Shown: positions 7,741 through 16,249 of the stretch, one piece after another
Layout: every line of letters starts with the position of its first letter
Numbering within the stretch: the first letter of the stretch is position 1
IMG/VR virus record: IMGVR_UViG_3300025087_000283
Span: 1 to 25,644 of that record
Reading direction: 5' to 3' (one strand)
Length of the DNA stretch: 25,644 bases
DNA from: a virus
Notes under the pieces: generated by a model
What the model saw: the letters and a program-made list of their open reading frames with translations, nothing else
The model's database searches: none
Told to the model about the DNA's origin: nothing
Program-made: the position numbers and the translations under genes

Positions 7741-8427
7741 ATGGCGCATTGGCAGATGGGCGTTAAGACTACAGCAAATACGGCAATGACAGCTGGATAT
7801 TCTAGTTGTTTATCAACGCAAGCATTTAATTTTGGATCAGGTATTAGGTCTCAGATAGGTCAAACTATTACAGTTAATACTTCAGCGACAGTTTTACATA
7901 TAGCTAGTGATCAAACTTCAGCCCCTTCTATTATAGAAGATTCTCCTTATGCATTTTATGCTCAATGTAATATTAGTACAGGTAAATATTATAGTTATGT
8001 TGGATCGGGAACTGGTCTAATTGGCTGGATGAGGGCACATTCAGCTTCTAGTGGGACTCAGATTTTGACTGATCCGTTTATGCCTAGTGCAAACGCTTCT
8101 TCTCCTGCTCCCTATGAAGGTATACTTTTACATTTTAATCATGATGTAGCCGTTGCTTGCAATCCTGTGACTGTTCATTTTGGTTCTGGGGATCCAGTTA
8201 CCGAGCAAAGTAAGAGTTGTCATGTTAAAATGTTGGAATTAGCTTCTGTTGCGCCTTTTACATCTGGAGGTGGATGGAGGCATGTTACACCCACAAGTAA
8301 ATTAACTGTGACAGCCCATAATAAAACAAGTACTGGGCATTCATGGTGGGTTTCATTATTGTTAGTCCCAACGGCTGTAAGTTTTCATAGCACGGGTAGG
8401 ATCAAAGCTGAGTGTACATATTATTAG
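7741..8427 (+). CDS. Putative virion surface beta-protein
   Basis: A 228-aa protein rich in Ser, Thr, Gly and Ala with few Lys/Arg, predicted to be all-beta. There is no signal peptide and no membrane segment. Visible segments include QTITVNTSATVLHIASDQ, GKYYSYVGSGTGLIGWMRAH and SKLTVTAHNKTSTGHSWWVSLLLV, like strands of a jelly-roll or immunoglobulin-like virion domain. AAGGAG precedes ATG 7741. It opens the accessory module between capsid and neck genes, so a head-surface decoration or fibre-base role is the simplest inference. I recognise no family. Confidence 0.7.
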   Translation: MAHWQMGVKTTANTAMTAGYSSCLSTQAFNFGSGIRSQIGQTITVNTSATVLHIASDQTSAPSIIEDSPYAFYAQCNISTGKYYSYVGSGTGLIGWMRAHSASSGTQILTDPFMPSANASSPAPYEGILLHFNHDVAVACNPVTVHFGSGDPVTEQSKSCHVKMLELASVAPFTSGGGWRHVTPTSKLTVTAHNKTSTGHSWWVSLLLVPTAVSFHSTGRIKAECTYY

Positions 8428-8530
8428 ACAATAAAAAATATAATTGTAAAAAATAATATTAATAAACACCAATGATTTATAAATAATTAAAGTTAACCTA
8501 CCTGATCGAAAGATAAGGTGAAAGGAAAAA

Positions 8531-8953
8531 ATGAACGCTAAATGGATAGTTTCACTTAGCAATGGAGAAACCTTAGATGAGGCAAAAAATGTCGGGGATG
8601 TTAAAAGATCGCCTTGGCTTAATCTAGTAGATTATGTTTTATCAAAAAACCTTGAAGTTCGTCATGTAAAAATTATTTGTAACGGAATAGAATACAATTC
8701 TCCAACATATAATTCTAGTGGACGTTTCTCAAATGTGGGAAACGTTTCTTCTTTTTGGGTGGCTCGCAGGGACACTTTAACTATGGGAAATCAAAACCCA
8801 GAAAATAGTTATATAGAACTTTCTTATAGTGATAATTATTTAAGGCATCATTTAGTAATTGATGTTTACAGTAATCAATGCTGGCAGTCAACTTCTGACC
8901 TAGATAAAGGGGTAAGTTTATTTATTTCTCAATATTCTGGAGGAAAATGGTAG
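8531..8953 (+). CDS. Small phage protein with 'W-x-V-x-LSNGE' opening
   Basis: A 140-aa protein starting KWIVSLSNGETLDE, then RSPWLNLVDYVL and HVKIICNGIEYNSP. This pattern (W.v.LSNGe...E...SPW..L..yl......i..i.l...G...) is a family of small hypothetical proteins I have seen in large marine and freshwater phages; no function is known. The centre has FWVARRDTLTM and the end HHLVIDVYSNQCWQS, suggesting a compact beta fold. AAAGGAA lies before ATG 8531. The 103-nt gap before it (8428-8530) is very AT-rich with no clear promoter. The gene at 9595 may be a distant paralogue. Confidence 0.68.
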   Translation: MNAKWIVSLSNGETLDEAKNVGDVKRSPWLNLVDYVLSKNLEVRHVKIICNGIEYNSPTYNSSGRFSNVGNVSSFWVARRDTLTMGNQNPENSYIELSYSDNYLRHHLVIDVYSNQCWQSTSDLDKGVSLFISQYSGGKW

Positions 8954-9041
8954 AAATAATATTTACAATATTGTACGGGTTATATATTTCGTATAATTAT
9001 GGAACTTTTCGGATGTTAATCGGATATTTATGGAGTTTTAG

Positions 9042-9551
9042 GTGTCTGGTCGCGTAAAACCATACGCTACTTATGGAATTTCACCTGGGTCTGAGGTTGA
9101 TATTCTTGGGGCGATTCATTTAACTGTAGAGGATTCTTCTGGGTCTGTATCAGAATCTTCTCCAATAGGTAAACCATATGGAATAACTAATACAGCTTAT
9201 AGTTATGAGAGATATATCAGATTAAAGGTTACAGTAGCTCCTCAAAATTTATTTAGCAATTTTAAATTTTGGTCAGGGACTATTTCTTCCCCTGATCCTG
9301 GAGTGGTTTTTAAAGTAGGAACTACTTCAAGTTATACTACCCCAGTAATAACTGAAAGCACTAAAGCGATTCATACTTTACATTCTACCTATCCATCTTA
9401 TTCTCAAAGTTTATCATTAACCGGTTCTTTAACGACGGTTGGTAACACAACTTGTTATGTTGTAGTGCAATGCCATGTAAATAGTAGCGCAAGCACTGGG
9501 ACAATTGATAGTTCTCGCACTCTCATGCATTATGCTTTTGATGAATCATAG
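9042..9551 (+). CDS. Putative virion beta-protein (GTG start)
   Basis: A 169-aa protein starting at GTG 9042 with TGGAG 8-12 nt upstream; nearby ATGs are out of frame or stop at once. Segments SYERYIRLKVTVAPQNLFSN, FKFWSG and VVFKVGTTSSYTTPVITEST match a pattern I know from virion-associated phage proteins ('ysyErw.r......isnfkfw....l..Gv.l..GTt.sY.tPv...S..A'). It is all-beta, Ser/Thr-rich, with no signal peptide or membrane segment. It probably forms part of the same surface structure as its neighbours. The biochemical role is unknown. Confidence 0.68.
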   Translation: MSGRVKPYATYGISPGSEVDILGAIHLTVEDSSGSVSESSPIGKPYGITNTAYSYERYIRLKVTVAPQNLFSNFKFWSGTISSPDPGVVFKVGTTSSYTTPVITESTKAIHTLHSTYPSYSQSLSLTGSLTTVGNTTCYVVVQCHVNSSASTGTIDSSRTLMHYAFDES

Positions 9552-9594
9552 TTAATTTTGCATATAGCTGTAAAAAATATGGATGATAAATAAA

Positions 9595-9864
9595 ATGGTT
9601 AAATGGCAATGTCAAACTGATAACGGGATCATAACCGAGAAATTGCCTCCAAGATGTGAAGGGATAAAACTAGTCGATAACGGAATAGTTAAAATTTCCC
9701 TAGTGGGTCCAGGTGAACCATTTTTTTTTATAAGACATTTTTGTAGTTTAAATGGACCTGAGAGATTAGAATACCACATAGGAATTAAACAGGAAGGCAA
9801 GATTATTGAAAAAAGTTATGATCCGGCAAGAGGTGTCGGATGTACGTTGGAAACGATAAATTAG
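9595..9864 (+). CDS. Small hypothetical protein, possible paralogue of the 8531 gene
   Basis: An 89-aa protein if it starts at ATG 9595 (MVKWQCQTDNG). An in-frame ATG at 9583 adds four residues and neither start has a clear ribosome site. I prefer 9595 because the opening W-x(5-6)-NG resembles the WIVSLSNGE opening of the 8531 product. A middle FFFIRHFCSLNG and ending LEYHIGIKQEGKIIEKSYD also parallel the FWVARRDTLTM...HHLVIDVY part of that protein, although identity is low. It overlaps the next gene by 25 nt, suggesting coupled translation with the fibre. Function unknown. Confidence 0.6.
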   Translation: MVKWQCQTDNGIITEKLPPRCEGIKLVDNGIVKISLVGPGEPFFFIRHFCSLNGPERLEYHIGIKQEGKIIEKSYDPARGVGCTLETIN

Positions 9865-12845
9865 TTCACTCAATTGATAGTTCCACATTTGTTTTAGATA
9901 GTCCAACAAAAAAAATAGCTTTTTGTTTTACCGCTCCAAAAACTACCACATTAAATCATTTCTATTTTCGTCAGGGGACAAAAAGTGGCCTCCCTAATTC
10001 CCCTAATTGCACTTTAGAATTAGATGTTTCTGGTGCTCCATCTGGAGTGCCACTAGCTACTGTTAATCCAACAATAGGGGCTAGCGGGACTTGGGTTGAT
10101 TGTGTTTTTAATTATCAAATTATTAGTGAACAAGTTTATTGGGTTGTTGTATCTGGGGTTACTGGATATAGTTCTACTGTAAAAATAACAATATATACTG
10201 AATATATAGACCAAATATATAGTACCAATGAACTAGTTACGCATTTTAGTTATGGCCCCCCATATAGAGATCATAATTGTAAAAAAACTAGGATATATAG
10301 CGGGTCATGGACTGGGACCCCACAATCTCATCTAGGGTGTTATCAACTTAATTTTAATTCTTTTTCAAATATAGGATATACCCATAGTGCAATATATAGA
10401 CCATTGGGGGGGGCTAGTGAAGCAAATTTAAATTTTAGAGTTGGGGGTAATGAATGTATTAAGTATAAATTTTTTATTAATACTGCATTTTACGCTGATA
10501 AAATTTATTTGGGAGCCATATGCGATTATAGAAGTATTGGTGCTATAATTAGAAGACCAACGGAGAATCTAATATATAAACTATATAATAAAAATAACTC
10601 TTTAGTTGCTTCTGCTGTATTTGTTAATTCATCCAATGCTTATTACAATACAGGTAATAAATCAATATGGTCATCTACCTCTATTAATTATTCTTTTTCT
10701 ACAGGTAATTATACCTTAGTTTTAACTGGCACCCCAACTCCCAATACAAGTGGTTTTCATTATCATTTTAATATATTTATGAATTTTGCTAGCCAAAAAA
10801 ATTATCTCTCTTTTCAGGGGGCAACTCCAGTTTATTCTTATTCTGCGGATAGTGGAAAAAGTTGGACAGATAAGGCAAATAATTATGAACTTCCTTTTAA
10901 ATTTTCAGTAAGAGCTATAACTGGAACGGTAAAATCTTTTGATAATAATTTTTATACCGGGTGTAAAGTTATTGTTAATCAACATACCACTCATTCTTGG
11001 GCAAAATGTGACATAACTGACGCCTCTGGATATTATCAAATTCCGTTAACTAGAGCATGGCATAATGGAATGAAGATAGTGAAATATGATTATGATTACT
11101 CAACTATACCATTTGCCGTAAACGCTTATTCTTCTGCAAATTTTAATTCTAACTATAATACCGTTAAATCTATTACGGCAACTTCAAGTGCTGCATCTTA
11201 TTGGTGGTCCACGCAAGATAATGGCAAACCAACCTCCCCTGGGATGAATTATGCCTATCGAGAAAAAATTAGTTTTGGGAATTCTCATGGAAGATATTCA
11301 ACATCAAATGTTATAACTATAACAACAAAAACGGGGAATTTGAAATCGTGTCCAGCTAAGTTTGTATTTTATAATGCCGCGATTCAATCTTGGGAATTTT
11401 GCATAGATCATGCTAACGATAAAACACATATAGTTTATTTAAGTAGTGATTGGAAAGTTAGAGGTATAACTTACGATCATATTAACGATGTATGGTTAAG
11501 CACGTCTAAATTAATAGCTTCACTTTCTCCAATAGGTGATACACATTATGCTCCAGCTATGTGCGTTGATCATAGTGGATATATACACATATTATATAAC
11601 GCACATGATTCTGAAGGAGCAATTAAATATATAAAAAGTTTAAATCCTAACAGTTTAGAATCTTGGAATACGCCATATAGTATAACAAGTAAAGCCCCAG
11701 CCGCTTCCTATCCAAGACCTTACGTAGATTCTAACAATAATTTATATGTTTTCCATAGGTGGAGAAGCGGGGACAACTCTATGTGGGCTGTAACAAAAAA
11801 AGATTCAGGGGATGATACAATCAATGGTTGGCATAGCGCATTATATATATGTAAATTTATGGGAACTGATAGTGCTCCAGCTGGAAAAGAAAAAAAAGCT
11901 ATTTATAGCGTTGGCAATGCAATAGATTCTGACGGGAATTTACATGTTGCTCCAGTATTTACTAATGGTTATTCTCAAGGCACACATGATTTAGGAATAG
12001 GATATTTTTATAGCACATCTGATGGGTACAGGTGGAATGATTTAAAAAAGAATCAACCTTGGAGTGCTTATTATGATGGTGGCCCTCCACTTTCAGGCAT
12101 TCCTAACCCATATTCTTATAGTACAGTTTCATTAGTAATTAGGGGGACTTGTGACCCAACAGTTGGGACCAGACAATATGGTGGGAATTTTGATTCTATG
12201 GCTATACATCCTATTGATATTTCTACGCCTGGATTAAAAAGAGCTTTCTTTTTATTTAATAGTTATGTTACGGCAGACCCAATTGATCAAGGTTTTCATT
12301 TTCAAATAGCTAAATTTGATATATCATCTAAAAATTGGATAACCCATACAGTCGATCCTAATAATCAAAGATTTTTTAGTGGAGAGTATGTTGGATATGG
12401 ATTAGTTTTTGGAGATGGAAATAGATTATATACAAATTATTGTTATGGGGAAAGTTCAGCAAAACCTTGGGGTGGCGGCCCTATGATGTTAGCGATTCAT
12501 TCAATAGACAATGGATCAAGTTGGAGTTCCAGGGTTATTACAGGCCATAATGGTCATGGGTTAATAAGACCATGTTTAAAAAGAAATTATAATAGCAAAT
12601 TTTTAGAAAGTGTAATACAAATTGGAGATAAACTTTATTATGCAAAAGATTATTTAGAACCATCTTATATGAGATCAGATGGGGATGATTATAGAATAGT
12701 TTATCAAGGAACAGAAATAGATCGCGTGGCAGATACCTGGAATTCCGAGCAAACAAAAATAGAATTTAAATTGCAATCAGAATTGGCAACTAATTATCCC
12801 TATTCACTTTTAGGTAACTATTACATATATTATGGTAAAACTTAA
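9840..12845 (+). CDS. Large fibre protein with regulatory-like and BNR propeller domains
   Basis: A 1001-aa virion fibre or spike candidate. Domains read in order: an N-terminal beta domain (about 15-120) with the 'APSGVPLATV...GTWVDCVF...YWVVVSG' pattern of anchor/galactose-binding-like domains; more beta sandwich to about 350; a carboxypeptidase-regulatory-like segment (about 360-430: ITGTVKSFDN, CDITDASGYYQIP); then BNR/sialidase-like propeller repeats (YAPAMCVDHSGYIHILY near 569, RPYVDSNNNLYVFHRW near 620, VGNAIDSDGNLHVAPVF near 689, YSTSDGYRWNDL near 725, SIDNGSSWSS near 885). The C-terminus (TKIEFKLQSELA, YYIYYGKT) resembles DUF2341-associated sequences. A role in glycan binding or cleavage is inferred. 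There is no signal peptide. AAGAGGTG precedes ATG 9840. Its stop overlaps the next start (TAATG). Confidence 0.72.
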   Translation: MYVGNDKLVHSIDSSTFVLDSPTKKIAFCFTAPKTTTLNHFYFRQGTKSGLPNSPNCTLELDVSGAPSGVPLATVNPTIGASGTWVDCVFNYQIISEQVYWVVVSGVTGYSSTVKITIYTEYIDQIYSTNELVTHFSYGPPYRDHNCKKTRIYSGSWTGTPQSHLGCYQLNFNSFSNIGYTHSAIYRPLGGASEANLNFRVGGNECIKYKFFINTAFYADKIYLGAICDYRSIGAIIRRPTENLIYKLYNKNNSLVASAVFVNSSNAYYNTGNKSIWSSTSINYSFSTGNYTLVLTGTPTPNTSGFHYHFNIFMNFASQKNYLSFQGATPVYSYSADSGKSWTDKANNYELPFKFSVRAITGTVKSFDNNFYTGCKVIVNQHTTHSWAKCDITDASGYYQIPLTRAWHNGMKIVKYDYDYSTIPFAVNAYSSANFNSNYNTVKSITATSSAASYWWSTQDNGKPTSPGMNYAYREKISFGNSHGRYSTSNVITITTKTGNLKSCPAKFVFYNAAIQSWEFCIDHANDKTHIVYLSSDWKVRGITYDHINDVWLSTSKLIASLSPIGDTHYAPAMCVDHSGYIHILYNAHDSEGAIKYIKSLNPNSLESWNTPYSITSKAPAASYPRPYVDSNNNLYVFHRWRSGDNSMWAVTKKDSGDDTINGWHSALYICKFMGTDSAPAGKEKKAIYSVGNAIDSDGNLHVAPVFTNGYSQGTHDLGIGYFYSTSDGYRWNDLKKNQPWSAYYDGGPPLSGIPNPYSYSTVSLVIRGTCDPTVGTRQYGGNFDSMAIHPIDISTPGLKRAFFLFNSYVTADPIDQGFHFQIAKFDISSKNWITHTVDPNNQRFFSGEYVGYGLVFGDGNRLYTNYCYGESSAKPWGGGPMMLAIHSIDNGSSWSSRVITGHNGHGLIRPCLKRNYNSKFLESVIQIGDKLYYAKDYLEPSYMRSDGDDYRIVYQGTEIDRVADTWNSEQTKIEFKLQSELATNYPYSLLGNYYIYYGKT

Positions 12846-15800
12846 TGGCTGATACTAGTACTCCAAAATCAATTCCATCAAATATTTATTGGCTTTTTGA
12901 TGGCCTTGAATCTTATGGGGCAATTTCCTCGGTTAAACCCCATTTTATCACCTATGATACCGCTTTATGTAAATATGAAGTAAGAAGTTTATATAATACA
13001 GAATATACAATTCAAGCAACTAATCTTGATGCAGGTAAAAAAACAATAGCAATTCAAGCTCCGTATTATAGACGCCCTGAAATTTCCACTGTTTTCCCTG
13101 CAATTTACTCTAGCCCAAATGGGTATGAAGTTGGGGTATATTTTTGTCATCCAGTTGCATGGGTTAATAACGAATATTATAATAAGAGTGTCCCAATTAT
13201 TCAATTGGGGACATCTCAATATAGTTATGGTCCTGAATATGCGGCATGGGACAATAAATCAAGTTATAGAAAAGATTCTTCAGTTTCGTGGAATATATTA
13301 AGCACTAATTCTGCTGAACCTGGGTCTTTAAATAAACTTATTATTAGATCTACAGCAAATAACCAAGTTGTTTTTTATTTAAATGATTTACCAATAGGAG
13401 CTACAGCCGCACCTTCTTATATAAAATCATTAAGAATAAGATTTGCATATTATTATAGTGATGGGGTAGAATATTCAATAGCATATGACGATAATCCAGA
13501 CTACTCAGGAACAAGAAGATTATTTTTAGATTCTATTTATGTAAAAAATAAGGAAATTAATGCCCAAATAACATCTTCAAGTATTGCAAAAAACTATAAC
13601 TCAACGGATGATTTTAGGGGAATATCTGGACATGTTTCAATTCGCGGATTAGGGCAAGATGTTATTGCTGGTCATGTAAAAATCGCCCCAAAAAGTGGAG
13701 AAATTAAGTCAATAACAGTTAGAGGCGGGGCACTTAGTCCAGAAAAGAGAACAATTACTTTTAATGCGGTTTTTTCAGAAAAGAGAACAATTACTTTTAA
13801 TGCGGTTTTTTCAGAAAAGAGAACAATTACTTTTAATTCTAAAAGTTTATTATCTAATTATAAATCAATAACTTATAGCTGTATAGGTATACTACCACTA
13901 TTTAGAATAATTTCTTTTTATGGAAAATCTTCAAATGTAGGATATAAACCAATAACATTTTATGGGAAAAATTCTTTATTATTACATAATGTTTTAACAT
14001 ATAGGTCTAAAAACTCTAGTTTAGAATATAAAACAATATCATATAACTGTGAATCTTCATTATTACTTTACAAAGTATTAACCTATAATTCAAAAAATTC
14101 TAATTTATTATATAAACCAATAAGTTTTAACTGCAATAGCGTAGATTCATCCAATAAAAACGTTACGTTTAATGCTAAAAATTTCAGTTATAATTACAGG
14201 GTAGTTTCATATCGGTCAGGGATTCTATCTAGTTCTTATTCAACTATTTCATATAATGGCAGTGGGTATTTATTTTCCAGTTATAAAGCAATTACTTTTA
14301 ATTCTAAAAATATAGGGCTAAATTATAGGGTAATTAGTTATAATTGTAAGTCATTAGATTTATTACGTAAAACAATTTCTTATTATGGAAAATTTTCTAA
14401 TTCTTTGTATAGAGTTGTAGCATTCAATTCTAAGTTTTTCTTAACAGAAAAGTTTACAGTAACATATGGTGGTAAATCTGTAGAATCTGTATTAAAAGTA
14501 ATTTCCTATAAGGCAAAGACTACATTATTAAAATATTCCACAATTACATATAACTCAAAATCTTCTGATTTATCACGTAAGACGGTATCATTTTATTCAA
14601 AAAATGCTACTTCATTATATAAAACAGTAACATATAATTCTAAATCTTATAATAATGAAATAAAATGTATAACTTTTAATTCTAAAAATCAAGAGTCTAA
14701 GAATAAAGTTTTTACTTATAGCGGCAAATCAACATTATTATTTATAAATTATATCACATATCGCTCAGGAATTCTTTCAAATAATTATGGGGTTATTACA
14801 TATAATAGTAGTGGTTATATATACTCAGAATATCGTAATGTAACATTTAGATCTAAAACAATAAAATTAGGGTATAAAACAATAACGTATTATTGTAAGT
14901 CGGCTGGCCTAGCATATAAAGTTATTTCTTATAATTCTAAAAATACAAATTTAGGGTATAGGCCAATAACATTTAACTCAAAAACAATTAATAATTTAGT
15001 AAGAGTTGTAAATTTTAACTGTAAATCAAGCACAATTTTAACCAATGTTGTTTCTTATAATTCAAAATCTTCTGAATTAAAATATTCCATAATTACATAT
15101 AGGTCAAAGTCTTCTTATTCGTTGCACAAGACAATAACTTTTAATTGTAAAAATTTACAATCACAATCTAAAGTTACAACATATTATGGTAGGGCTTCGA
15201 TATTAACGTATAAAACAATAACATTTAACTCAAAATCATTATTAAGTTCAAAATTTGTAGTAAGTTATAATTCAAAATCATCTTTACTAAATTTTAAAAT
15301 AATAACTTATAGGTCTGGAGTTATTTATAATAAAGTTTTAGCAATTACATATAACGCAAGTGGTTTTGTATTCTCAGAAAATAAAACAACTACATTTAGA
15401 TCTAAGAATATAGATTCAAACTATAGATTGGTAAGTTATAATTGTAAAACCTTCAGTCTATTGTATAAGGTTATTTCATATAATGCAAAATCCTCAAACT
15501 TAACATATAGGGTAATTACATTTAATTCTAAATTTATAAATAATTTAGCCAAAATAATCACATTCAATTCTAAATCATTTAGGCTTCAGGCAAAAGTAAT
15601 TTCCTTTAACTCTAAGGCTTCTAACTTAAGATATTTTTCGGCTACGTTTAACTCTAAAGCAACGTTAACCCAAAAATATATTGTAACATTTTATTCTAAA
15701 AGTTTATTAACATCACTAAAGACTATTACATTTAAATCAAAATCTTTCTTATCAAAATATGATGTTGTAACATTTTATGGTAGGGCGTCAAATACCTTAT

Positions 15801-16249
15801 ATAATACAATTACTTATTTGTCGCAATCAAGTATAACAGAAGAAAAGACTATTACGTTTTCATCTGGGGATATTACTTCTGATAAATATGTAGTAACTTT
15901 TAAAGCAAGTGAAGCTCTATCTGACTTAACCAGGGTAATAATTTATTATTCAAGTTCTTCTGAAATTTTAGAAAATACAATAACCTATACTGGTTCGATA
16001 AATTCTACCGGAATAAATGTTGTAACTTTTGCTACAACAACTTTTTTTAACGCTAATTTTACTGTAACATATAATGCAGAAGGATTTTTATTAACAAATT
16101 ATAATGTAGTGACATTTAATTCTCATACATATTCAGCATTACTGGGGGCGTATATTGACACCCATAAGCAACATGGATTTGTGGATAATATTAGAAAGCA
16201 GGCTAAAGTTACAGATTGGTCTTTTAGAGAAGCACCTAGGAGATATTAA
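12845..16249 (+). CDS. Giant fibre made of 14-residue beta repeats
   Basis: A 1134-aa protein with three parts. Residues 1-287 form a non-repetitive beta domain (segments AEPGSLNKLIIRSTANNQVV, YLNDLPIGA and SLRIRFAYYY suggest a lectin-like jelly roll next to DUF2341-type sequences). Residues 288-1100 are 58 tandem units of about 14 residues with consensus K-x-I-T-[FY]-N-S-K-S-x-x-L-x-Y. Residues 1101-1134 are a non-repeat basic tail (ending FREAPRRY). I infer a long fibrous beta shaft. Triple beta-spirals of other viral fibres use 15-residue units, so a related or different fold is possible. ATG 12845 overlaps the preceding stop and has no strong ribosome site, implying coupling. The family is not recognised; the repeat is read directly. 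Confidence 0.82.
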   Translation: MADTSTPKSIPSNIYWLFDGLESYGAISSVKPHFITYDTALCKYEVRSLYNTEYTIQATNLDAGKKTIAIQAPYYRRPEISTVFPAIYSSPNGYEVGVYFCHPVAWVNNEYYNKSVPIIQLGTSQYSYGPEYAAWDNKSSYRKDSSVSWNILSTNSAEPGSLNKLIIRSTANNQVVFYLNDLPIGATAAPSYIKSLRIRFAYYYSDGVEYSIAYDDNPDYSGTRRLFLDSIYVKNKEINAQITSSSIAKNYNSTDDFRGISGHVSIRGLGQDVIAGHVKIAPKSGEIKSITVRGGALSPEKRTITFNAVFSEKRTITFNAVFSEKRTITFNSKSLLSNYKSITYSCIGILPLFRIISFYGKSSNVGYKPITFYGKNSLLLHNVLTYRSKNSSLEYKTISYNCESSLLLYKVLTYNSKNSNLLYKPISFNCNSVDSSNKNVTFNAKNFSYNYRVVSYRSGILSSSYSTISYNGSGYLFSSYKAITFNSKNIGLNYRVISYNCKSLDLLRKTISYYGKFSNSLYRVVAFNSKFFLTEKFTVTYGGKSVESVLKVISYKAKTTLLKYSTITYNSKSSDLSRKTVSFYSKNATSLYKTVTYNSKSYNNEIKCITFNSKNQESKNKVFTYSGKSTLLFINYITYRSGILSNNYGVITYNSSGYIYSEYRNVTFRSKTIKLGYKTITYYCKSAGLAYKVISYNSKNTNLGYRPITFNSKTINNLVRVVNFNCKSSTILTNVVSYNSKSSELKYSIITYRSKSSYSLHKTITFNCKNLQSQSKVTTYYGRASILTYKTITFNSKSLLSSKFVVSYNSKSSLLNFKIITYRSGVIYNKVLAITYNASGFVFSENKTTTFRSKNIDSNYRLVSYNCKTFSLLYKVISYNAKSSNLTYRVITFNSKFINNLAKIITFNSKSFRLQAKVISFNSKASNLRYFSATFNSKATLTQKYIVTFYSKSLLTSLKTITFKSKSFLSKYDVVTFYGRASNTLYNTITYLSQSSITEEKTITFSSGDITSDKYVVTFKASEALSDLTRVIIYYSSSSEILENTITYTGSINSTGINVVTFATTTFFNANFTVTYNAEGFLLTNYNVVTFNSHTYSALLGAYIDTHKQHGFVDNIRKQAKVTDWSFREAPRRY
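13742..13837 (+). repeat. Perfect 36-nt direct repeat, two copies plus 24 nt
   Basis: Copies at 13742-13777 and 13778-13813 are identical, and the first 24 nt repeat again at 13814-13837. Each encodes the 12-residue unit EKRTITFNAVFS. Perfect DNA identity contrasts with the divergence of all other units, so this is a recent expansion at the start of the array. Confidence 0.9.
14198..15844 (+). repeat. 549-nt super-repeats (13 units each), three full blocks
   Basis: A marker pair of units, YRSGIL-type followed by a 15-residue YN-x-SG-Y/F-x-F/Y-S-type unit, recurs at 14198, 14747 and 15296, exactly 549 nt (183 residues, 13 units) apart. A degenerate fourth marker (FSSGDITSDK) begins at 15845, again exactly 549 nt on. 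Blocks two and three also match inside, for example KVISYNSKNTNLGY/RPITFNSKTINNL against KVISYNAKSSNLTY/RVITFNSKFINNL at the same block position. Confidence 0.85.

Larger units (their letters stand above)
13706..16144 (+). repeat. 58 tandem 42-nt/14-residue coding repeats
   Basis: Direct reading of the protein gives 58 consecutive units covering exactly 813 residues. Unit lengths: 13, 12, 12 and 15 residues for the first four, then 14 residues except five 15-residue units (14, 27, 40, 54 and 57). Conserved features are an alternating strand (x-I/V-T/S-Y/F), then N/Y-S/C/G-K-S/N, and an aromatic or basic residue at the end. DNA identity between most units is low, so the array is old and held at protein level. 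The last seven units drift most. Confidence 0.92.

Noticed and set aside
8962-8997. TATAAT at 8992-8997 with TTGTAC or TTTACA upstream as a promoter before the 9042 gene
   Set aside because: The spacing is 15 or 24 nt and the -35 match is poor for the better-spaced choice; such hexamers are expected by chance in sequence this AT-rich.
13742-13837. 36-nt direct repeats suggesting a CRISPR array
   Set aside because: The copies are contiguous, with no spacers, and lie in frame inside a fibre gene.
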